Shown here piece by piece: positions 11,517 to 19,537 of a DNA stretch of 64,000 nt. The stretch covers positions 1 through 64,000 of the forward strand of contig JAACJO010000020.1 of NCBI GenBank assembly GCA_013368445.1, read 5' to 3'. This stretch comes from Leucocoprinus leucothites. Lineage: Eukaryota; Basidiomycota; Agaricomycetes; Agaricales; Agaricaceae. Both the position numbers and the translations under genes were made by a program. Each line of letters starts with the position of its first letter. Position 1 is the first letter of the stretch. The notes below the pieces were generated by a model. It was not told where the DNA came from and made no database searches. It saw only the letters and a program-made list of their open reading frames with translations.

Positions 11517-11832
11517 TCGCCCGTCTCTTCTCCTCGGTTTTTCGTTTTCTTGGACTGTTGTGTTGCATACTGGATTTGTGAATCTTTGATAGTTGACAAT
11601 GTGATGCCTGTTCCTGTGCCTTGAAGTGTGAAGAATTGAGCCGAACGCTAAGACCGGATAGAAAGCTGGCAAAATAAGAATTGTTAAGTCCAAGTAGCCG
11701 AACTGCGATACAGGGTAACTAAGCTTGAAGATGAGAATAATCAATGGAGAAAAGTTCACGGTAGAAGTGTTGACAGAAGGAAGTTAGTCCGGAGAGAAGA
11801 GACGAAAAGAGTAACATGAGCCGATATGGGGT
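11517..11832. other. Spacer between cargo gene and pol stop
   Basis: This 316-bp stretch lies between two converging stop codons (11516 on plus, 11833 on minus). It should contain the 3' ends of the cargo mRNA and the tail of the gag-pol message. I see no further gene; the longer minus frame across 11061-11759 is a shadow of exon 2. Confidence 0.6.
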
Positions 11833-14800
11833 CTAGGATAACGGAAGTGGACCAGGCTTGTGAGGATAAGTAGCATGGAAATCAGCGACGAGTTCAGCCG
11901 CATGCGCGAGCTCGGTTGCGGGTAGCCAGGACGATTCTTCTTCAGTATCTTCATAACCCGACCAAAAGACCTTGTACAGGAGTTTACAAGCACGACGACG
12001 GTCGATTTTAGAGTCAACGATGCGGTCGATTTCGTATTCCGGTTCACCATCGATGACGACGGGTGCGGGAGCCGGTTCCGTACGATCGGAAAATGGGTTG
12101 GGTGTGGACGGTTCGAGCATGGACACATGGAAGACTGGGTGAACAGCACGCATGGAATTGGGGAGTCGAAGGGTAAATGAGTGAGAACCAGGCTGAGCAA
12201 TGATTTCGTATGGACCGAGGTAACGTTCGGAAAGCTTCTTGGAGGGGCGAGTGGTGCGGAAGAACTGAGCTTTCACGAAGACTTTCTGGCCGACCTGGAA
12301 GTCAGGAGCTGGTAACCGTCTTGCATCCGCGGATCGTTGATACCGTTTCTGCGCCTCGGATATTTCAGCTTTGAGTGTGGTGTGTAGGTCGTCGAGATCG
12401 ACTGCGAAGTCGCGGGCACGGGCCGACGCGATATCGCGCTCCGGATAGACTGTGAGGTTGGGGTGGTAACCCTTGTTGGCGAAGAAGGGAGAGATTCCGG
12501 TGGTAGCACTGGGGGCGTTGTTGTAAGCGAATTCTGCGAGTGGAAGGAGGTCGGACCAGTTGTCTTGCTGGTAATTGCAGTAAACGCGAAGATATTGCTC
12601 TAATGTCTGGTTGGTACGTTCCGTCTGTCCGTCGCCTTCAGGGTGATAACCCGAAGTGAAATGTAGGCGCATGTCCAGAGCCTTGCCCAGGGATCGGAAG
12701 AAGTGGGATACGAACTCTGAACCGCGATCAGATGTGACGTGAGAGGGAACACCGTGCTTAGAGAATACATGAATGACGAAGAGCCGAGCCAGTTCTGCGG
12801 AAGTAATGGTGTCATGGGTGGGAATGAAGATAGCCTGTTTGGAGAGTCGGTCGACGACTACGAGGATAGAGTCGAAGCCAGAAGAGGTCGGCAGTTTTTC
12901 AATGAAGTCCATAGAGATCGAGTTCCAAGGGCGTTCGGGAATAGGAAGTTGCTTGAGATTTCCATAGGGCTTATGACGCTGAGGTTTGGATCGCATACAA
13001 GTGACGCATGATTTGCAGAAATCCTTGACCTCGGATCGGATATTCGGCCAAGTGTACTCGCGTCGGATGAGCTCCAGAGTCTTGTTCTGTCCGAAATGGC
13101 CAGAGAGGATGTGATCGTGTTTATATTGAAGGACTCGGAGTCGAAGATTGTTGACATCGGGTACATAGATTCTGCCATCGAGCCTTAGGAAGCCAGTGGA
13201 GTCAACCGACCAGCGACCTTCGGGTAAGGAAATGTGGGTGGATGCGATCGGATCCTGCGGAAGCGAGGTGAGGATGTCGGAGTGGAGGTTTTCAAGATCT
13301 AATATGGTGGCTGCGCGAAGGGAAGGAGTGGAAAAATATGTAGCTCGAACGGAAGCTGAGAGTTGTTCATGGGTGAAGACAGGCCGGAAATTGTGTGGAT
13401 TGACTGAAGCGTAGCCATTATTCCCCCCTTTAGGGTAGACGTCCCATCGTCTAGTGAGAGCGTCGGGTTTTGTTCCGAGTCGGCCGGGTCGGAAACGGAT
13501 AATGAGGTTGAACTGGGAGAGGAACTCGGACCAGCGAGCCTGTCGACGGGTGAGGATCTTGGTGGTGCAGAAGTATTCAAGATTTTTGTGATCGGTAACC
13601 ACGTCGATAGGGAGAGAGGCCCCTTCGAGGTAATGCCGCCAGATGCGGAAAGCCTCGAAGATAGCTAGGAGCTCCTTGTCATGAGTATCATAGTTGGACT
13701 CGGCCGTGTTGAAGGTGCGGGAATGGAAGGCAATAGGATGAACTTCGTTGTCATCCGTCACGATGGACAGGATGGCGGCTAGGGCATAATCGGAGGCATC
13801 GGTCTCGATGATGATTTGGGAGTCGGGGATCCAATGAGTGAGGATGGGAGCTGTGGTAAACGCTTCCTTGAGAGAGTCGAAAGCTTCACGACATTTGTTG
13901 TCAAAGTTCCACTTAGCCGATTTACGGGTCAGGCGCGTAAGCGGGACGACGATGTCCGAATAGTTGTAGATGAAGCGTCGATAGAAGTTTGCGAAACCTA
14001 GGAAGGACTGTATGTCCTTGACCTTCTTAGGTTCGGGCCACTCTTGGATAACCTTGATTTTGTCTTCCGACATTTTGAGGCCGGCTGGGGAGAGGATGTA
14101 TCCGAGGTATTCGACAGAATCGGAATGGAATTCGCATTTATCCGCTTTAGCATATAGGCCATGCTTGCGGAGCCGCTTGAGGACGTCTCGTACATGTTTA
14201 CTGTGCGAGTCGAGATCGTCGGAGTAGATGAGGATATCGTCAAGATAGACCGTCACGCAGACATCAAGGAGATCAGAGAAGATGTCGTTCATAAACCGTT
14301 GGAAGGCTGCGGGTGCATTGGTCAGACCGAACGGCATGACAAGCCACTCAAAGGAGCCGTAGCGGGTCCTGAAGGCTGTCTTCCATTCGTCGCCTTCAGC
14401 GATGCGGACGAGGTGGTAGGCATGGCGGAGGTCAATCTTGCTGTAAATGCGGGCTTTGCGGGGAGAGTCGAGAAGGTCGGAAATGAGCGGAAGTGGATAA
14501 CGATCCTTTTTGGTAAGCCGATTGAGCCCACGGAAGTCGACACAAAGTCGAAGTGAACCGTCTTTCTTCCGAACGAAGAGAACGGGTGCGCCGTGAGGCG
14601 AAGAAGTGGGACGGATAAATCCAATGTTGACGTGCTCGTCGATGAACTCGCGGAGAGCCTCAAGCTCGGATGGAGAAAGGGAGTAAATGGTGCCAACGGG
14701 AGGTTGAGCATCTTCTTCAAGGTTGATCTTGAGGTCATAGGGGCGATGCGGGGCGAGAGTATCAGCACGAGCCTTGCTGAAGACGTCGGCAAATTCGTGA

Positions 14801-15606
14801 TATTCACTGGGCACATTAGAGAGATCTGCTGACTCGTCTGAGACACGAGCCGAGCCAGCGGAAGCGGATGTCGAGTTCAAATTGAGATGGAAGTTTACTG
14901 AGCCAGGAAGACGTGAAGCGCGAATAAAAGCAGGAGCGTTGATGAGCGAAATGTGAGGACGCGCAGGAACAGAATCAGAAGTGGACGAAGGGGTCCCAGA
15001 TGGTGATGAATCCAGAGGAAGGGCGTCAGCCGTCGGGCTAGAATCGGATGACGATGCAGAAACCGCCGTAGAAGCGGATGCGACGCGAACAGAAGGGGCA
15101 GGAGTATCCGGCAAATGTGATCGGAATGTAATACTGCTCGAAGCCCAGTCAATCAACGGATTGTAGCGGGTGAGCCAGTTGTGTCCAAGAACCACAGAGC
15201 AAGAAGAATCGAGCCGGGTGACATACAAGTCAAGGGTCATAGATTCACCACTAGGAAAAGTAACAGGCAAGTTCACTAACTCAGTAATATAACTATTCGA
15301 CGATCCGTCAAATAGGCGAAGCTCGATCGGAGGGATAGGAGAGGTCGGAAGGGAATGAGTGCGGGTGAATTCAGAATCAATAAAGCAATGGGTAGAGCCG
15401 GAGTCGACGAGAGCACTGAAGAGGAGCCGTTGGATATTATCGGATGAGCAAATTGAAGAAGAAGAAAGTGAAACAGAAAGGGAATTGGGATCGGAAAGAG
15501 CGGACGCATTGAGGCGGAGGAGACTCTCTGGTGCACAGATGAGCTCAACGCGACCCTCAGTCTGTGCGGAGTCCTGAGGGCCGCTCCCTATTTTTCCGAA
15601 CTCTTT
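11833..15606 (-). CDS. pol: Pol polyprotein of the gypsy element (PR-RT-RH-IN-chromodomain)
   Basis: About 1257 residues from the frameshift window (residue 1 at 15606) to the stop at 11833. Protease: LVDSGSTHCFID, with the DSG at about 68-70. Reverse transcriptase about 330-520: RLCVDFRGLN, MPFGLTNAPAAF, active site VYLDDILIYSDD. RNase H about 590-690: ETDASDYALAAIL, FHSRTF, VVTDHKNLEYF. Integrase: zinc domain with HDHILSGH...CKSCVTC, then catalytic D, D and E in SMDFIEKLP, VTSDRGSEF and YHPEGDGQTERTNQ. A GPY-type module follows (ERYLGPYEIIAQPGSH). The C-terminal chromodomain (EYEIDRIVDSKI, LYKVFWSGYEDTEEESSWLP) probably guides integration to particular chromatin. No lesion is seen. Confidence 0.96.
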   Translation of the reverse strand, partial: KEFGKIGSGPQDSAQTEGRVELICAPESLLRLNASALSDPNSLSVSLSSSSICSSDNIQRLLFSALVDSGSTHCFIDSEFTRTHSLPTSPIPPIELRLFDGSSNSYITELVNLPVTFPSGESMTLDLYVTRLDSSCSVVLGHNWLTRYNPLIDWASSSITFRSHLPDTPAPSVRVASASTAVSASSSDSSPTADALPLDSSPSGTPSSTSDSVPARPHISLINAPAFIRASRLPGSVNFHLNLNSTSASAGSARVSDESADLSNVPSEYHEFADVFSKARADTLAPHRPYDLKINLEEDAQPPVGTIYSLSPSELEALREFIDEHVNIGFIRPTSSPHGAPVLFVRKKDGSLRLCVDFRGLNRLTKKDRYPLPLISDLLDSPRKARIYSKIDLRHAYHLVRIAEGDEWKTAFRTRYGSFEWLVMPFGLTNAPAAFQRFMNDIFSDLLDVCVTVYLDDILIYSDDLDSHSKHVRDVLKRLRKHGLYAKADKCEFHSDSVEYLGYILSPAGLKMSEDKIKVIQEWPEPKKVKDIQSFLGFANFYRRFIYNYSDIVVPLTRLTRKSAKWNFDNKCREAFDSLKEAFTTAPILTHWIPDSQIIIETDASDYALAAILSIVTDDNEVHPIAFHSRTFNTAESNYDTHDKELLAIFEAFRIWRHYLEGASLPIDVVTDHKNLEYFCTTKILTRRQARWSEFLSQFNLIIRFRPGRLGTKPDALTRRWDVYPKGGNNGYASVNPHNFRPVFTHEQLSASVRATYFSTPSLRAATILDLENLHSDILTSLPQDPIASTHISLPEGRWSVDSTGFLRLDGRIYVPDVNNLRLRVLQYKHDHILSGHFGQNKTLELIRREYTWPNIRSEVKDFCKSCVTCMRSKPQRHKPYGNLKQLPIPERPWNSISMDFIEKLPTSSGFDSILVVVDRLSKQAIFIPTHDTITSAELARLFVIHVFSKHGVPSHVTSDRGSEFVSHFFRSLGKALDMRLHFTSGYHPEGDGQTERTNQTLEQYLRVYCNYQQDNWSDLLPLAEFAYNNAPSATTGISPFFANKGYHPNLTVYPERDIASARARDFAVDLDDLHTTLKAEISEAQKRYQRSADARRLPAPDFQVGQKVFVKAQFFRTTRPSKKLSERYLGPYEIIAQPGSHSFTLRLPNSMRAVHPVFHVSMLEPSTPNPFSDRTEPAPAPVVIDGEPEYEIDRIVDSKIDRRRACKLLYKVFWSGYEDTEEESSWLPATELAHAAELVADFHATYPHKPGPLPLS
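13419..13430 (-). promoter_or_regulatory. Possible central polypurine tract inside pol
   Basis: On the sense (minus) strand this reads AAGGGGGGAATA, identical to the 12 nt next to the 3' LTR (10140-10129). Here it encodes the PKGGNN of DVYPKGGNNGYA between RNase H and integrase. A second plus-strand start at such a site is known in Ty1 and lentiviruses; for this element it is an inference from the repeat of the motif. Confidence 0.5.
15588..15606 (-). promoter_or_regulatory. Gag-pol frameshift window
   Basis: The pol frame is -1 relative to gag. It is closed by TGA at 15609-15607 and gag is closed by TAG at 15590-15588, so the shift must happen within these 19 nt. The window holds AAAGAGTTC followed by GGAAAAATAG. 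The five-A run in front of the gag stop is the obvious slip site, although it is not a perfect X XXY YYZ heptamer in the gag frame. A -1 frameshift is inferred; a minor splice or stop-bypass route is not excluded. Confidence 0.7.
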
Positions 15607-17183
15607 TCAGAGTCCTTGGCGGGAGCCGCATCGGCCTTGCGGATCTTGGCCCTGTTCTGCTTCCTATGGCATTGGTCGACCTTGTGACCTTTACCACCGC
15701 AGAACAAGCAGAGGTCTTCATCGATACGGCGTTTGCGCTCTTCGGGAGTCAATTTGCCGTCCTTGCCTAGCTTGTCGGAAATATCCGGTTTCGTGGGACG
15801 GGTCGAAGGGCGTTGCTGGTTAGAGGTGGATGGAGCGGGGGTAGTGGATTTGGAGGGGGCCTGAGAGGTATTGCGATTGTTGTTGCTGCCGCTGTTGTTG
15901 TTGTTGCTGTTGTTGTTGCCCCGATCAAAGTTAGATGGTTGTGACGAAGAGCCGCGTTGGGAATTAGGCTGAGGGTTATTCGAGGAGTTGGAGGGTTTGG
16001 ATTGCTTGCGCTCGGCAAGATCCTTTTCCGCGGCACGGGCACGTGCTCTTTCGCGATCGCGTTCCCAATAGCGACCATCAATGAGCATAGCCGTACGGAG
16101 CATCTCCTGGAAGGTGTTGGGTTTACCCTGTTCGCGGACACTGATAGGGTCCTGAATGCGATTAGGGAGACCCTTATAGTAGCGATGGCAGAGGACCTCG
16201 TCACCCCAGCCGAGCTGTGCAGCGTACTTCATAAAGTCAATGTTGTAAGTGGCGATCTTATCGCCCGATTTCATCCGCAGGTTATCAAGAAGTTCAGCCG
16301 CTTCTGACTTCGGGTTGGCAACCCCAAAGTGCGTGCGGAGCTCGCGGGTAAAAGCATCCCAATCCGTGATCCAATCATGGAAGACGCCTTGCTCCTCCTG
16401 AGTGAGAGCAACCTCGAACCAGTCTAGAGCTACGCCGGTGAGGTAAGTCATTGCGAAGTTGACCTTTTGGCTATCTTCCTGGAACTGAGTTGGGTTGGCG
16501 CGGAAGTAGAGACGGCATTGGATGAGGAAGGTGTTGAGCTTGTCCGGGTCTGTTCCGCTGAACGTATCCGGAAGGCGAGCTTTATTAACGGGAGCCGCGT
16601 TAGGTTGGGGACGGTGGTCGAGGTTATCAGCGAGGCGGGATAAAGCATCGGCTAAGCGATCTTGAAAGCGATCACGACGACGAGGACGAGGTGGGGGAGC
16701 AGGAAGGTCGTCGGATGAGGAAGAGGATGAGTCGTCGTCGTCTGGGTCATTATCGTCGGGGTCGTCGGGATTCTCGGGGCTACCGAGGTGATCTTCGATG
16801 TCTTCCCAATCGTCGTTCTCGTCATCCTGGTGGGGAGGATCAACATAGTCGAGACCATCCTCGTCACCCGGTTCTGAAGGACCGGATGGATCCCGATCGG
16901 GTGGCATACCGCCAGGAGGTGCAGGAGTGCTAGGAGGACGAGTGTCACGACGGCGAGGCAACGGACGAGTAGGACGAGGGATTTGAGAGGGTTGGGGAGT
17001 TGAAGGCAAGTTGGGGTTTAGACGGCGTGAACGGCGGATACGACTAGGAATACGATTATTTCCCGAACTGCGAGTGGAGCTTTCAGCCGGGGTAGCAGGG
17101 ACAGAGTTGGAGCGTTTCGGCTCCTGAGTGGTGGAAGTGGTGGCAGCGGGCTGACGCCGTACTGCGGTGCGGGTGTTTGCCAT
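15588..17183 (-). CDS. gag: Gag polyprotein of the gypsy element
   Basis: 531 residues, starting at ATG 17183-17181, only about 50 nt downstream of the priming site. Residues 1-180 are Pro/Arg- and Asp/Glu-rich and look disordered. About 200-375 is a retrotransposon Gag/capsid domain (LPDTFSGTDPDKLNTFL, ALDWFEVAL, YNIDFMKYAAQLGW). About 375-480 is charged, then Asn/Ser/Gln-rich. A CCHC zinc knuckle (CLFCGGKGHKVDQC) lies at 492-505. The protein forms the virus-like particle and binds element RNA. It ends in TAG at 15590-15588, overlapping pol by 19 nt. Fully open, with typical length for chromoviruses. Confidence 0.94.
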   Translation of the reverse strand: MANTRTAVRRQPAATTSTTQEPKRSNSVPATPAESSTRSSGNNRIPSRIRRSRRLNPNLPSTPQPSQIPRPTRPLPRRRDTRPPSTPAPPGGMPPDRDPSGPSEPGDEDGLDYVDPPHQDDENDDWEDIEDHLGSPENPDDPDDNDPDDDDSSSSSSDDLPAPPPRPRRRDRFQDRLADALSRLADNLDHRPQPNAAPVNKARLPDTFSGTDPDKLNTFLIQCRLYFRANPTQFQEDSQKVNFAMTYLTGVALDWFEVALTQEEQGVFHDWITDWDAFTRELRTHFGVANPKSEAAELLDNLRMKSGDKIATYNIDFMKYAAQLGWGDEVLCHRYYKGLPNRIQDPISVREQGKPNTFQEMLRTAMLIDGRYWERDRERARARAAEKDLAERKQSKPSNSSNNPQPNSQRGSSSQPSNFDRGNNNSNNNNSGSNNNRNTSQAPSKSTTPAPSTSNQQRPSTRPTKPDISDKLGKDGKLTPEERKRRIDEDLCLFCGGKGHKVDQCHRKQNRAKIRKADAAPAKDSEKSSEK

Positions 17184-17234
17184 GACGAAGACAAGAGAAG
17201 GGAGCAGAGGGATGATGCGACAGTAGCGAGGCGT

Positions 17235-17245
17235 AGTCTGATAAT
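17235..17245 (-). promoter_or_regulatory. Self-priming primer-binding site
   Basis: Two bases inside the 5' LTR the element's sense strand reads ATTATCAGACT. This is the exact reverse complement of AGTCTGATAAT at the predicted 5' end of the transcript (17489-17479, 33 nt after the TATA box). Tf1/sushi-type elements prime minus-strand DNA synthesis with the first 11 nt of their own mRNA annealed here instead of a tRNA. No TGG-type tRNA complement is seen next to the LTR. The match is direct; the mechanism is inferred from the Tf1 family. Confidence 0.82.
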
Positions 17246-17247
17246 AC

Positions 17248-17845
17248 TGTCAAGAACTAGGTTACTAAGGACGGGAAACGAAGCCGATGTTCAAGACCGG
17301 GTGTCTAAGACAGGGGAACAGAGATGACTGATCCGGTCGATGAACACGGGAGCGGGTCTTGGCCTCAACTTATGTGTTGTGCCACTACTGACGCTGACCC
17401 GGATTTCGGAAACGGATAGAGGCGGGAGGGCGAAGAGAGAGCAGAGATCAGACAGAGTAGTAACACGTGACTTAGTCGATTATCAGACTGAGGAATATGG
17501 TACAAGTTCGACTACTTATATACGAGGCGGATAGGGTCGGATAGCAAGAAACAAAGACATAACAGAAAAAGGATAAGAGGATAATAAGCGTCCGACATTT
17601 CGGAAAGGCTAGAAGAATAATAATATCCGACATCGGAAGAAGACTAGAAATGACAAGAGGAATGAAATATGACATGACGTGAGAAAGTCCGAACACAACG
17701 CGCCAGAAGCCAAAGGGTAAAGAAGAAGAGTGGAGCGAATGGAGTGGAAGCGAGCCGAAGCGATAGGACGGAAGAGCGGGATGCGTAAAAGATTCTAAGT
17801 TGAGAAATTATCAGCCGGGCCGGTAGCGAGGATCGGGTCGTGACA
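17248..17845 (-). repeat. 5' LTR of the gypsy element
   Basis: 598 bp, bounded by TGTCA...TGACA inverted termini. On the minus strand it has a TATA box (TATATAA at 17522-17516), and 33 nt further on the 11-mer AGTCTGATAAT (17489-17479), which I take as the start of the transcript (R region). The U3/R boundary is inferred from that spacing. Confidence 0.94.
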
Positions 17846-19537
17846 GGCATCAGCGAATGACACATTCTTCTTGTTGAAGTGTTCCATAAGGGGTTTGGTG
17901 GATGCCTTACAGTTAGGAGGGGGAATGGGGGGTAGTATATTAGAGGTGCCCTTAGGGTTAGGTTTTGACGGCTGAGCCTGGCCATCAGAAGAAGGGCGCC
18001 CAACTGAGCATTCAAAGTTTTCATTCCCATTCCTTGGGGACATGTGATTGGAAGGTGGAGGGGGGCCCGGGAGATGCGAATAGGACCGGCAGGCTTGGAA
18101 GACATGATGTCATTCTTTGCCTTTTGGGAGTCTGACACAGACGAGATGTCATGTGCCTTACCAGAAGACAAGACATCATTCTGGGGGATAGGAAGGGTGC
18201 CCTCAGTGGGAGGGGTTTGATCAATGTTCATTTGATCATCATTGATATGAGCTGTGGGTTTAGTTTGCCCAATGACAATGCCAGGTGGAAATAGGGGGGT
18301 AGGGATGAGAGACGGAGAAGGTTTACTTGCCTTTTTACCCTTCCCTTTACCCTTAGGAGGGGGGGAAGAGTCTGTCATGGGGATATCAGAAGGAGGGCTG
18401 TAATAGTGCCTCAGTGCTTCAACGATCGTGAGTCCGCTTTCGCTGTTGATGGGTAAGCGGTCCCAGCCTGACTCAAACATAGTGGTGAGTAAGCAGTAGA
18501 TCAGTTCCCCCATTTGGGGAAACCTCGGGTCTTTCTCACTGGGCCGCAATCCAAGAGCGGTATGGTGTCTGAAGAAGTTCATAACATATTTGAGTGCTTC
18601 AATCGCTTTATAGGCAGCTTCACCGACAACAACAATTTCTTCAGTGGCCATGTTTGATGGATCCTTGAGATCTGGAAGATGTGGCTGTGCAGGCCTAGGC
18701 TCCTGTGGCTGTGCAGTGATGTCACCAGTGACATCATGTGTGATGTCAGGTATGACACCATTAGTGTTAGAAGATCCGGCAAGGAAGGTAGCCGGAGTGC
18801 TGGTTGGCACAGCATTCACTGACTCAGCAGATCCATGGATCACATGAGGCATCCTTGAGGTGGGTGGGGGTCCAAACTGTCTATTGACTGGTTCCCTGTC
18901 TTTGAATACCCCATCCTCTATGTCACCCTACGCATCCCTGCGAGAGCTTAGATTCAAAGGGTCAGGAGGTTGAAACTCACCTATAAATCCCTCTCCGAAT
19001 GGGCAGTAGGGGATAGGCGATTTGAAGCCATCATATGCACTAAGTGATGCAGTTCTTGAGATGGCCTTGGGGGTAATGTCCAGTCCTCTACGAGAATCCC
19101 GAGCATGAGATCGCTTGGCATGTGAAGAGGGAGGAGGGGGAGTTCTGAAGGATGAGTGTGATGCTATATGCAATAGTGTAGCTTGAGCAGCAGAGGGTGA
19201 AGAAGGGGGGGAAGTTGACACCGACGAATCAGAATCGCTCTCACCGCTCTCCTCTTCTTGATCAGGGCCAGCCCTCGATGGGGCAGCAGACTTGGCATCG
19301 TCTTGTACAGAATGCCTGGTCGATTTGATGGATAAAGCGGGAGATTTCAAGCAGTTGTGCTTGTTGATTGAGATACGTGGTTTGGTGTCAGCGAGGTTCA
19401 TAGGGTCCAAAGATGGCGGTGGGGAACCCTTAAGGTCCACCCAGTGCGATGGTGTAGTCATTTCAATAGTATTCATAGTCAATGCATATGTAGACACCGT
19501 CAAAGAAATCGATGATGGTGGTTAGAGGGAAAGGAGG

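Larger units (their letters stand above)
9527..17845 (-). mobile_element. Intact Ty3/gypsy chromovirus with an extra antisense gene
   Basis: An 8.3-kb LTR retrotransposon read right to left: 5' LTR (17248-17845), self-priming site, gag, pol (protease, reverse transcriptase, RNase H, integrase, chromodomain), an antisense spliced gene, polypurine tract, 3' LTR (9527-10127). The 5-bp TSD GGCAT lies at 9522-9526 and 17846-17850, inside ORF1 of LINE A-1. By eye the two LTRs differ by one 3-bp indel and no substitution. All reading frames are open. Unlike the surrounding LINEs it is rich in CpG, so it arrived after the decay of its host element or has escaped it. It could be an active copy. Confidence 0.96.
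8379..19476 (-). pseudogene. LINE-A A-1 ORF1 (gag-like), split by the gypsy element
   Basis: The first ATG is at 19476-19474 (MNTIEMTTPSHWVDL). The N-terminal two thirds are at 17846-19476: a Ser/Pro-rich region, a conserved VYDGFKSPIPF block, then a helical block (EEIVVVGEAAYKAIEALKY). The C-terminal part is at 8379-9526: an RNA-binding-like block (FLKIVGVPYWVANSS), the WFDIWDSQ motif and three Cys/His knuckles (for example CRNCWRWGHPTHAC). The stop TAA at 8381-8379 is two bases before the ORF2 ATG. It probably coats LINE RNA, as ORF1 proteins of this type do. Besides the gypsy insertion there are point lesions. Confidence 0.85.
1..19537 (-). mobile_element. LINE-A copy A-1, near full length, host of three later insertions
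   Basis: A minus-strand Tad1-like LINE whose pieces lie at 1-935, 4488-5690, 6622-9526 and 17846-19537. The pieces join in register: sequence on each side of an insertion is continuous LINE-A and is bracketed by a target-site duplication (TSD). The interrupting elements are A-2 (936-4487), C-1 (5691-6621) and the gypsy element (9527-17845). The 3' end (stop codon, 3' UTR, tail) lies left of the window; the 5' end at 19537 is complete, with the family start motif on the minus strand (GGTGGTTAGAGGGAAAGGAGG on the plus strand). It is one of the oldest layers here and is inactive. Confidence 0.88.

Noticed and set aside
11061..11759. A 232-codon minus-strand frame opposite exon 2 of the cargo gene
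   Set aside because: It is low-complexity Leu/Arg/Pro sequence, the mirror of the acidic and basic codons of the real exon. The same holds for the minus frame 10246-10866 opposite exon 1.
17184..17247. A tRNA primer-binding site next to the 5' LTR
   Set aside because: The sense strand after the LTR reads GTATTATCAGACTACG, without TGG or a recognisable tRNA 3' complement; the self-complement to the transcript start explains it better.
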